DNA from: an uncultured Oscillospiraceae bacterium
GTDB taxonomy: Bacteria > Bacillota > Clostridia > Oscillospirales > Oscillospiraceae
DNA: 5,253 nt
NCBI GenBank assembly: GCA_900754965.1
Contig: CAAEEO010000062.1
Coordinates: 1-5,253 of the forward strand
Direction of reading: 5' to 3'
Both the position numbers and the translations under genes were made by a program. The stretch's first letter is position 1, and the number at the start of each line of letters is the position of its first letter. Positions 1 through 5,121 of the stretch are shown piece after piece. The notes under the pieces are model-generated. The model saw nothing but the letters and a program-made list of their open reading frames with translations. It had not been told where the DNA came from and did no database searches.

Positions 1-3
1 GAA

Positions 4-45
4 CCGGAAAAGGGACACGACGCAAGCGCCGTGTCCCTTTTCCGG
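4..45 (-). terminator. Rho-independent-type terminator hairpin after the radical SAM gene
   Basis: A 15-bp perfect inverted repeat pairs 4-18 with 31-45. The stem can extend inward with a mismatch to a CAAG loop. It starts 25 bases after the TGA stop of the radical SAM gene on the minus strand. Read on the minus strand, the stem's distal arm contains a TTTT run and is followed by TTC at the window edge. Any longer U-tract would lie outside the window. The position and stem strength make a terminator the best reading. Confidence 0.8.
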
Positions 46-69
46 TGTTGTATAGAGAGAGGGGATGTA

Positions 70-1446
70 TCAAGATTTCTGGCATCCTGCGCAGCCGCCC
101 TGACATCTGGGGCTTTGCTGCCAAAGCGCATCTGCCGTAGGTTTCCACTCCTGCGCATATCCTGTCGTACGGGCGCACAAAGTGTCCGCACTTTCCGGCG
201 CCTGGGGATCTGTGGAGTGGGCACCGGTCTGCCGGACCAATTCCGGAAGAATTTCCGGATTCTCCAACATCGGGCAGGGACGGAGCATATTCTCATTGAA
301 CGGCTGATGGTCGTGATACGCCATGAACAGCGGGGAACGCAGCGCATCCAACAAACTAACATCGTGAATATTGGCGTTGGAGTAATGAATGAATACACAG
401 GGGTCGGCATCGCCTGCGGCATTGATGTGCAAATATCGCCGGCCGCCGGCAATGCAGCCGCCCACATATTCTGCATCGTTCTGGAAATCCATGGTGAACA
501 GGGGTTTTGTGCTGCGGTATGCCCGTATCCGCTCATAGACCATTTTTCTCTGTTCCGGTGTGGGGAGCAGTGCCGGAACGGCATCCTGTCCCACGGGCAT
601 ATAATGGAAGAACCAGGCAAACTTTGCCCCCATGTCGATGACCTGGTCAATAAACTCTTCAGACACAATGTCCTGGCAGTTGACAGAGGTATAGCAGGTG
701 GAAATACCAAAGGGCAATTTCCGTTCCCGAAGAATTTCCATGGCATGCATCACTTTCTGATACACTCCGTCCCCGCGGCGGCTGTCGTTGGCCTGTTCAA
801 AGCCCTCCAGGCTGATGGCCGGAACCAGGTTTTTGACCCGCAGCATTTCATCCGCAAACTCCTCATCAATCAAAGTGGAGTTTGTGAAACACAGGAACAC
901 GCAGTCGGTATGTTTGTTGCACAGCGCGATCAGATCCCGTTTCCGCACCAAAGGCTCGCCACCGGTATAAATATACAGATAGATGCCCAGTTCCTTTCCC
1001 TGCATAATGATACTGTCCAAATCTTCAAAGGACAGGTTCAGCCGGTTGCCATATTCTGCCGCCCAGCAGCCAGTGCAGTGCAGATTGCAGGCGCTGGTGG
1101 GGTCCATCAGGATTGCCCAGGGAATGTTGCACTGATATTTTTTTCTGGCCTCTTCCTGAGTCTTCCACCCAATCAGCACGGCATTCAGGACAAAGTTCGT
1201 AAAGATCCGTTTCAGAACTTCCTTATCCGTTTCGTGGAACAGCCGCATGATAAATGCATACCAGTTGGAGTCCGGGTCGTTGATGACCTGACGGATCATT
1301 GCTCTCTGACTGCCGAAGTTCTCCTGGGTATCCTCTCCGGCAAATTTATCCACCCAATCCATCAGCTTTTTCAAATTCTTTTCCGGATCTTTGTCGATAT
1401 AGGAATATGCAGTTTTTAATCCCAGTTTCGTAATTGTTTTATTCAT
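70..1446 (-). CDS. Radical SAM protein with SPASM-like cysteines and Cys-rich C-terminal tail
   Basis: This is a 458-residue enzyme that should cleave S-adenosylmethionine with a [4Fe-4S] cluster to start radical chemistry. It is presumably cytosolic, since no signal peptide or membrane segment is seen. Residues 1-105 form a helical N-terminal region. The cluster motif CNLHCTGC (CX3CX2C) has Cys at 120, 124 and 127, and the SAM-binding GGEP motif is at 162-165. Cysteines at about 331 (CIAGG), 350 (DPC) and 391 (RPCP) look like a SPASM-type auxiliary cluster region. The tail CQGGCAGC adds Cys 448, 452 and 455. I chose the ATG at 1446 because AAGGGAGAG lies 6 bases upstream. The in-frame ATG at 1464 lies immediately upstream of that site and lacks its own. 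I recognise the family as common in Clostridia, often beside a TetR regulator, but the substrate is unknown to me. It may modify a peptide or a small molecule. The gene appears intact and ends in TGA, just before a terminator. Confidence 0.95.
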   Translation of the reverse strand: MNKTITKLGLKTAYSYIDKDPEKNLKKLMDWVDKFAGEDTQENFGSQRAMIRQVINDPDSNWYAFIMRLFHETDKEVLKRIFTNFVLNAVLIGWKTQEEARKKYQCNIPWAILMDPTSACNLHCTGCWAAEYGNRLNLSFEDLDSIIMQGKELGIYLYIYTGGEPLVRKRDLIALCNKHTDCVFLCFTNSTLIDEEFADEMLRVKNLVPAISLEGFEQANDSRRGDGVYQKVMHAMEILRERKLPFGISTCYTSVNCQDIVSEEFIDQVIDMGAKFAWFFHYMPVGQDAVPALLPTPEQRKMVYERIRAYRSTKPLFTMDFQNDAEYVGGCIAGGRRYLHINAAGDADPCVFIHYSNANIHDVSLLDALRSPLFMAYHDHQPFNENMLRPCPMLENPEILPELVRQTGAHSTDPQAPESADTLCARTTGYAQEWKPTADALWQQSPRCQGGCAGCQKS

Positions 1447-1474
1447 AATGAACTCTCCCTTCATTGTCTATAAC

Positions 1475-1519
1475 CATAGATCTGCATAGAGGCAAGCATT
1501 TCTTTCCCTTGAATCTATG
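1475..1519 (-). promoter_or_regulatory. Candidate operator in the radical SAM leader (CATAGA repeats)
   Basis: On the plus strand CATAGA occurs at 1475 and again at 1485, ten bases apart. The inverse TCTATG lies at 1514-1519. CATAGAT (1475-1481) and ATCTATG (1513-1519) form a 7-bp inverted repeat. The outer half-site falls near the expected transcription start of the radical SAM promoter. A binding site for the adjacent TetR protein is a reasonable guess, but the arms are far apart for one dimer site. The structure could instead form in the leader RNA. Confidence 0.3.
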
Positions 1520-1524
1520 TTTTC

Positions 1525-1552
1525 AGTATAGTCAATTTGTTTTTAATGGGAA
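1525..1552 (-). promoter_or_regulatory. Putative sigma-A promoter of the radical SAM gene
   Basis: On the minus strand a TATACT -10 box (1525-1530) lies 16 bases from a weak -35 box TTCCCA (1547-1552, four of six consensus positions). It is the best-placed promoter between the TetR terminator and the radical SAM start. It gives a leader of about 70 bases. The weak -35 box would fit a regulated promoter. This is a prediction by motif only. Confidence 0.4.
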
Positions 1553-1557
1553 CAGTC

Positions 1558-1593
1558 AAAAAAAGCGGAGTGTGTAAATTTACACATCTCCGC
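1558..1593 (-). terminator. Terminator of the TetR gene, built around a perfect palindrome
   Basis: On the minus strand GCGGAG, one bulged base, the 16-bp palindrome TGTGTAAATTTACACA (1571-1586) and CTCCGC form a hairpin. Seven U residues follow (A-run 1558-1564 on the plus strand). It starts 22 bases after the TGA of the TetR gene. This is a classic intrinsic terminator. The palindrome is also of the size that TetR proteins bind, and it lies about 20 bases upstream of the radical SAM -35 box, so it may double as an operator. That second role is inference. Confidence 0.85.
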
Positions 1594-1614
1594 AAAATTG
1601 TCTATCGTTTGACC

Positions 1615-2196
1615 TCAATTTTCCAGGCTCCCCAAGGGACTTTGACCCGAAAATTTCGTCAATAAGTGTTCGATACTCCCATCCAGCAGGCAGATGAGCT
1701 TGTTGATTTCCATTTCGTAGTCACTTTCCATGCCCATATCCATCCAGTAGAAAAACAGGCCAATCGCACCAATGACATACACATTGATGATGAATTCCCT
1801 GTCCTCCTGCAAGATTGGACGCCCACCGATTTTTTCGTCTACCACATTTTTAATGATCGGGTAGAGTTCCGCTTTCAAAAACTTCTCCAGGGAAACCCGA
1901 TTCAGGCCGTTCATGGCATTCCACACGAGAGCCTCATTTTCCCGCAGGTAGTGCGCCGTCACTGCCAGGCGCGCTTTCCAATCTCCCGCACAGTGTTCCG
2001 TTGCCAACAACCGTTCCGAAGTATCCCGGAAAATCCATTCCACCAGATCATATATATCCTGAAAATTGTAATAGAATGTCTGGCGTTTCACGCCGCAATT
2101 CTCTACGATTTCCTTCACAGTGATTTTCTCCAGAGGCTTTTTCTCCAGCAGCTGTCTGAGAGAATCCGCCAACAATCGTTTCGTCGCCAGAGCCAT
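1615..2196 (-). CDS. TetR/AcrR-family transcriptional regulator
   Basis: This is a 193-residue DNA-binding repressor or activator, a normal length for the family. Residues 4-50 carry the TetR N-terminal domain: helix 1 (about 4-19), then the helix-turn-helix starting at ITVKEI (25-30). The recognition region GVKRQTFYYNF (35-45) has the family's typical T-FYYNF pattern. Residues 60-185 are the all-helical ligand and dimer domain, with an aromatic patch GLFFYWMDMG whose ligand is unknown. I chose the ATG at 2196 because AGGAGG lies 6 bases upstream. The open frame runs 42 codons further up, but that stretch crosses the promoter and does not read like protein. The gene is intact, ends in TGA, and lies just upstream of the radical SAM gene in the same direction. 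It probably controls that gene and itself; the regulatory target is inference. Confidence 0.93.
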   Translation of the reverse strand: MALATKRLLADSLRQLLEKKPLEKITVKEIVENCGVKRQTFYYNFQDIYDLVEWIFRDTSERLLATEHCAGDWKARLAVTAHYLRENEALVWNAMNGLNRVSLEKFLKAELYPIIKNVVDEKIGGRPILQEDREFIINVYVIGAIGLFFYWMDMGMESDYEMEINKLICLLDGSIEHLLTKFSGQSPLGSLEN

Positions 2197-2219
2197 ACCC
2201 GTCCTCCTGTCTTTTCTTA

Positions 2220-2252
2220 CCTCGATTTTATCACGAGGAATGAAAAAAACAA
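2220..2252 (-). promoter_or_regulatory. Promoter of the TetR gene with overlapping inverted repeat
   Basis: On the minus strand a TTGTTT -35 box (2247-2252) is 16 bases from a TAAAAT -10 box (2225-2230). The arms CCTCG (2220-2224) and CGAGG (2234-2238) form an inverted repeat with a 9-base spacer that surrounds the -10 box. Binding there would block RNA polymerase, which is how many TetR proteins repress their own genes. The start codon lies about 24 bases further on. Confidence 0.5.
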
Positions 2253-2273
2253 GGCAGGAATTGTGAACAATCC

Positions 2274-2300
2274 AAAAAAACACCGGCAAAATGCACGGTG
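2274..2300 (-). terminator. Terminator of the recombinase module
   Basis: On the minus strand CACCG, a bulged T, GCA, a TTT loop, TGC and CGGTG form an 8-bp stem (2281-2300). Seven U residues follow (A-run 2274-2280 on the plus strand). It begins 19 bases after the final TGA of the recombinase frame. It also insulates the TetR promoter just downstream. Confidence 0.75.
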
Positions 2301-2318
2301 GCCGTAAAACAGTAAAAT

Positions 2319-4085
2319 TCAAAATATCATGAGAACTGCGTGTTCTCGGAAAGTGGCGTAATCGAAGTCACGCCGCTTTCCGTTCATAAGCACATCCATA
2401 TGAACAAAGCCGATACCATCGTACTTGATGTGGATGGTCTGGCAACACTTGCCGGTGGACTTGTCCGGGGCCTCCACATAGATGCCCTAAATCAGTTCCC
2501 GCAGGGCGTAGAGCGTCAGTTTCTCGATACCTACATACTTGTCGGCCTTCTGGATAAAAAGCTCGATGTTCTCATGATGCCGTTCCTGTGTTTCGATCTC
2601 TTGCTGTACGGTCTGTGTTTCTTCCTCCAACTGTTTCTGTTCCACTTCGTAGCTCTTGCTCATCATGTCGAAGTGCTCATCGCTGAGCCATCCTGCGGCG
2701 TTATCCTCATAGATTTTGATGAACAGCCGTTTCAGCTCTGTGATCCGTTCCTGATTGCGCTCCAGTTTCTTGCGATGAATCTAGATCTTCTCGCTGCTCT
2801 CCAGCCGCATTTGCTGGCCCATGACGGACACGAAATAGTCCTTATGGTGCAGGATATGGTCCGTCACCATCTGGATGTGGTACAGCACCAGGCGCTCCAG
2901 AACGGATTCTCGAATGTAGTGGGTGCCGCCTTTCTCCTTGTCCTTCCAGTGGAGGGAACAGTCGAAGAAAGCATTCTGCGGCTTGTAATTGTTGGTGGCA
3001 CCGTAATACATCTTTGCGCCGCAGTCAGAGCAATACACCAGACCGGAGAACATACTGGTCCTTCCGCTACGGGTCATGCGGTGACGCTGCTGGCGAATCT
3101 CCTGGACCTTTTCAAACACATCATCCTTAATGATTCGCTCATGGGCGTCTGGGAACACGGCCTGATTTTCCAGTGGGTTTTCCCGCTGCTTTTTGTCCTA
3201 GATGGAATTGGTGAAGGTCTTGAAATTCACCGTGCAGCCGGTGTACTCCCGGCGTTCCAGAATTTTGACCACAGAGCTGTCAGACCATTTGCAGGGATTT
3301 TCCGGCAGAGGGTGGGTCGTTTTACAGCCCTGCTGTTTCTTGTAAGCGGTAGGCGTCAGCACCTGATCGGCTCGCAGCTGATTGGCGATTTGGGACGGGC
3401 CACGGCCCTCCATGCACATGGTAAAGATCTTCTTGACCACCAGTGCGGCCTACGGGTCGATAATCCAGTGGTGGGGGAGCGTTGGGGTCCTTCACATAGC
3501 CATAGGGCACATTGAGCGTCAGCGGGATGCCCTTTTCGCCCTTGGATTTCTGGACAGCACGGATCTTGCAGCTGGTGTCACGGGCGTAAAACTCGTTGAA
3601 CCAGTTTTTGATTCTGGCAAAATCGTTGTTCACACTGTTGGGATCGGCGCTATCGAAGTTGTCGTTGATTGCGATGAACCGGGTGCCGTACTTGGGAAAG
3701 GCCAGGGTGGTGTAGAGGCCCGTCATCGCAGAGTTTCTGCCCAGACAGGACAAATCCTTGACGATACGGTTGGCCACCTTGCCAGCCTCGATCTGGGCCA
3801 GTATCTCCTGAAAACCGGGGCGCTCAAAGTTGGTGCCGGAATATCTGTTGTCCGCAAAGAACACCGGGTTACCATGTGATAATCTCGGGGATACGAAAGC
3901 AGGATACTTTTCTGATTCTCAATGGAGAGGGACTCGCCAGCTCTCTCATCCTCCTGGGAAAATCTGCAATAGAGTACGGTAATTTTATCGGTTGCTCCGA
4001 ACATTTCTGTTTTCTCCTTTGGTGGAGCAACTGTCAGTACAGGGTTGGTTGCCATCATGTTAACATAACTTTTCTCGTTTGTCAT
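2319..4085 (-). pseudogene. Decayed large serine recombinase (resolvase / recombinase / zinc ribbon / DUF4368)
   Basis: A site-specific DNA recombinase of the Tn4451 TnpX-like group, which would excise and insert a mobile element. The full frame is 589 codons, a usual length. It starts at ATG 4085 with GGGGGAGGA 4 bases upstream and overlaps the preceding gene's TGA. Order: resolvase catalytic domain (YCRFS, nucleophile Ser43; DNRYSGTNFERPGF), recombinase domain (NVPYGYVKDP, then VVKKIFTMCMEGRG and EYTGCTVNFKTF), zinc ribbon (CSDC at about 3021-3032), coiled-coil DUF4368 region, end at TGA 2319. Damage: in-frame TAG at 3450, 3198, 2781 and 2487 (lowest base of each codon). A one-base loss lies near 3864-3868 and a one-base gain in the C-tract at 3473-3477, so the middle third is in another frame. 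In the usual LSRLGRN motif the Arg is Cys (TGT, 3745-3747). A second Arg is probably Cys (3568-3570). The last zinc-ribbon Cys is missing near 2928-2930. Almost certainly inactive if TAG is a normal stop. Confidence 0.93.
2331..2382 (-). repeat. Two adjoining hairpins at the 3' end of the recombinase frame
   Basis: GAGAAC (2331-2336) and GTTCTC (2342-2347) form a 6-bp inverted repeat. Next to it, 2347-2359 pairs with 2370-2382 in a 13-bp stem with one G-T wobble and a 10-base loop. Both lie inside the last 22 codons of the recombinase frame and share base 2347, so they cannot both be complete. No U-tract follows either stem. They may stabilise the RNA 3' end or be part of the element's terminal DNA. 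Confidence 0.5.
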
Positions 4086-4450
4086 GCGTCCTCCCCCATC
4101 TCAGCCGAAAAATTTTGTGCGGTGATCCGCTCCAGCTTTCGCAGCATATTCTGAGAACCTTCAAATCTGTCAGTGACGGTGTAAACGGTTCCGGAGATTT
4201 CTTCCGTCAGGGAGATGGATGGGATCTGATAAGCAGAAATATTCCAGCAATGCAGGTTTCCGTTTTCGTCCCAATATACGGAACTGCGCTTTGGGGTTTC
4301 GGATGTACGTTCGATTTTGAAATAGGGATCAACAAGAGCCGGGGTATATTGGGGTTCTTCCTCAAACAGTCCTCTCAGCCATTCCATTGCATCCTCGGCC
4401 TCTGCGAAAGCAGCCTCCCGGTCGGAAGGATGGCACAGCCGCTGCCGCAA
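4082..4450 (-). CDS. Unrecognised protein upstream of and coupled to the recombinase
   Basis: The frame gives 122 residues from a TTG at 4450, or 101 residues from the ATG at 4387. The ATG has GAGG 5 bases upstream, while the TTG has no visible site. Protein-like sequence (SDREAAFAEAEDAMEWLRG) continues above the ATG, so the start is unsettled. The frame is open only back to a TAA at 4478-4480, so a longer ancestor may have been truncated. The N-terminal part is acidic and helical (EAEDAMEWLRGLFEEE). The middle has YWDENGNLHCWNISAY, which looks like a beta-rich segment. The C-terminal part is basic then acidic (NMLRKLERI ... EMGEDA). No signal peptide or membrane segment is seen. Its TGA overlaps the recombinase ATG (ATGA), so the two were probably translated together. 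I do not recognise the family and assign no function. It could be an accessory protein of the mobile element. Confidence 0.55.
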   Translation of the reverse strand: MRQRLCHPSDREAAFAEAEDAMEWLRGLFEEEPQYTPALVDPYFKIERTSETPKRSSVYWDENGNLHCWNISAYQIPSISLTEEISGTVYTVTDRFEGSQNMLRKLERITAQNFSAEMGEDA

Positions 4451-4537
4451 GGCAGCGTTCGAGGGGATTGGGGCGTTTTATCAACAGGCGATTTACAAAA
4501 ATTTTGCGGAGCAGAATTTTCGCAAGCGGGTAAACTA

Positions 4538-4572
4538 GGACGCTGCACAGCTTGCCAAGTTGTGCAGCGTCC
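4538..4572. repeat. Long near-perfect hairpin upstream of the recombinase operon
   Basis: GGACGCTGCACA (4538-4549) pairs perfectly with TGTGCAGCGTCC (4561-4572). A G-T wobble and CTT/AAG continue the stem to a 3-base GCC loop, giving a 16-bp stem. An outer pairing GGGT (4528-4531) with ACCC (4574-4577) is possible. No U-tract follows on either strand, so it is not a standard terminator. Confidence 0.8.
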
Positions 4573-4606
4573 CACCCGGAGCCGTTCATTCAAAATCAGT
4601 TCATCC

Positions 4607-4647
4607 CCCAACTTCGTCTCAAGTTGGGACGAAGTTGAAACCAACTG
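4607..4647. repeat. Overlapping, mutually exclusive inverted repeats (CAACTT/AAGTTG)
   Basis: CCCAACTT (4607-4614) pairs with AAGTTGGG (4621-4628), 8 bp. CAACTTCGTC (4609-4618) pairs with GACGAAGTTG (4628-4637), 10 bp. AGTTGG (4622-4627) can also pair with CCAACT (4641-4646). The first two share the same left arm and cannot form together. The core hexamer AAGTTG or its complement also appears at 4557-4562. This could be a switch in RNA or a cluster of protein binding sites. Confidence 0.7.
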
Positions 4648-4714
4648 CCGTGAAATTCCCATAAGCAAAATCAGAAGGTCTCCGGTTTCCCGAAAGCCCT
4701 CTGCTGATGAATTG

Positions 4715-4966
4715 CTAAACTATGTGCGGATCAGACGCCGGAATAGCCCCTGTCACAAAGTGGCAAGCAGAGTAAACCTGTACAGGTTCACTCACTTTAG
4801 CAAATCGGCCATAAGCCGTATTTGCTAAAATTGCTTGATGGGGAAATCCCTCATTCCCCTTGAACGGAAACTTACGTTTCCGGCTGCGCACCTGATCAGC
4901 GCTTTTCTTTCGGCTTGAACATTCAATTTCTGAAAAAGAAACCGTCTGGCGTTTTGGTTTTTTCAT
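4715..4966 (-). CDS. Small basic ORF, coupled to the ORF before it
   Basis: This is 83 residues starting MKKPKRQTVSFSEIE. The ATG overlaps the TGA of the preceding small ORF (ATGA). It ends in TAG at 4715-4717. The first 15 residues read like the start of a real small protein of a mobile element. After that the sequence becomes Lys/Arg-rich (SSRKKSADQVRSRKRKFPF) and then runs through three DNA hairpins (4865-4882, 4796-4829, 4772-4791). The 3' part may therefore be non-coding, joined to a truncated gene by a deletion near 4920. No clear ribosome binding site is seen apart from GTGGA close to the ATG. I do not recognise a family with confidence. Confidence 0.35.
   Translation of the reverse strand: MKKPKRQTVSFSEIECSSRKKSADQVRSRKRKFPFKGNEGFPHQAILANTAYGRFAKVSEPVQVYSACHFVTGAIPASDPHIV
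4772..4791. promoter_or_regulatory. Palindrome centred on CCTGTACAGG, operator-like
   Basis: AACCTGTACAGGTT (4775-4788) is a 14-bp perfect palindrome. It extends to 20 bp (4772-4791) with one mismatched pair. It has no loop, so it is more likely a dimer-protein site in DNA than an RNA hairpin. It lies 4 bases from the hairpin at 4796-4829. The binding protein is unknown. Confidence 0.45.
4796..4829. repeat. Hairpin TTTAGCAAAT-CGGC / GCCG-ATTTGCTAAA
   Basis: Arms 4796-4809 and 4815-4829 form a 14-bp stem with one bulged T (4819) and a CATAA loop. The 8-mer TTGCTAAA recurs at 4712-4719, about 100 bases away. No U-tract follows on either strand. Confidence 0.7.
4865..4882. repeat. Short hairpin CGGAAAC / GTTTCCG
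   Basis: A perfect 7-bp inverted repeat with a 4-base loop. It is one of the closely spaced inverted repeats of this stretch, and lies inside the small ORF that ends at 4715. Confidence 0.6.
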
Positions 4967-5106
4967 TCCACGACCATATACAAATTGAAAATTTGTGAGC
5001 AGTTGGCGTCATCGATGCTGTTCAAAAGGGCTTTTCGGAAGATTTTCAGAATGGAGACGTTTCCGAAAATACAAAGAGGTACGGCTGCGGCCTGCTTATC
5101 GGACAT
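4963..5106 (-). CDS. Small ORF of 47 residues, first of a coupled pair
   Basis: The frame reads MSDKQAAAVPLC and ends IFNLYMVVE, with TGA at 4963-4965 overlapping the next ATG. The middle (about residues 11-30) is hydrophobic and basic (IFGNVSILKIFRKALL) and could be an amphipathic helix. It is too short and charged to call a membrane segment safely. The upstream sequence TTGGA is a weak ribosome binding site. An in-frame ATG at 5133 would add nine residues (MPLFSVIGK) but lies inside a hairpin. The ATGA overlap and the sensible composition favour a real gene or its remnant. Function is unknown; it may belong to the mobile element. Confidence 0.35.
   Translation of the reverse strand: MSDKQAAAVPLCIFGNVSILKIFRKALLNSIDDANCSQIFNLYMVVE
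4980..4996. repeat. AT-rich inverted repeat ACAAATT / AATTTGT
   Basis: A perfect 7-bp inverted repeat with a 3-base GAA spacer, inside the 47-residue ORF. It is weak as an RNA stem and may be chance. Confidence 0.4.
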
Positions 5107-5121
5107 TTTTCCAATAACAGA

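Larger units (their letters stand above)
4451..4962. other. Stretch without a confident gene, rich in hairpins and palindromes
   Basis: Several reading frames are open here on both strands. Most have no ribosome binding site, and the palindromes make the same peptide motif (GRCTxxQxVQRP) appear on both strands, which argues against coding. The stretch holds at least six inverted repeats: 4538-4572, 4607-4637, 4751-4765, 4772-4791, 4796-4829 and 4865-4882. It lies upstream of the recombinase operon. It may be a structured leader, a protein-binding region, or a transfer origin of the element; I see no known nick-site sequence. Confidence 0.45.

Noticed and set aside
31..1419. Long plus-strand frame of 462 codons opposite the radical SAM gene
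   Set aside because: It is antisense to a gene with clear catalytic motifs, starts inside the terminator hairpin, has no recognisable domain and no good ribosome binding site.
1463..1605. Direct repeat ATTGTCTAT at 1463-1471 and 1597-1605 as an attachment or insertion duplication
   Set aside because: Only nine bases, one copy overlaps the radical SAM leader, and no mobile element lies between them.
3450..3452. A programmed frameshift or stop readthrough making a functional recombinase
   Set aside because: Four stops, two indels and loss of conserved residues together fit decay far better than recoding. The amber pattern is kept as a finding only.
2340..3515. Plus-strand frame of 391 codons opposite the recombinase
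   Set aside because: The minus strand carries recognisable recombinase, zinc-ribbon and DUF4368 sequence throughout; the plus-strand product is hydrophobic and unlike any family I know.
4375..4668. Minus-strand frame of 97 codons reading SRQLVSTSSQLETKLGDEL
   Set aside because: It looks protein-like, but the only starts lack a ribosome binding site. It spans the structured hairpins and overlaps the better-supported frame that ends at 4082. I treat it as non-coding.
4079..4828. Plus-strand frame of 249 codons
   Set aside because: It starts inside the recombinase operon on the wrong strand, crosses the hairpins, and part of its peptide mirrors the minus-strand peptide because of palindromes.
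4538..4996. CRISPR array
   Set aside because: The repeats are single inverted pairs of different sequence, with no regularly spaced direct repeats.
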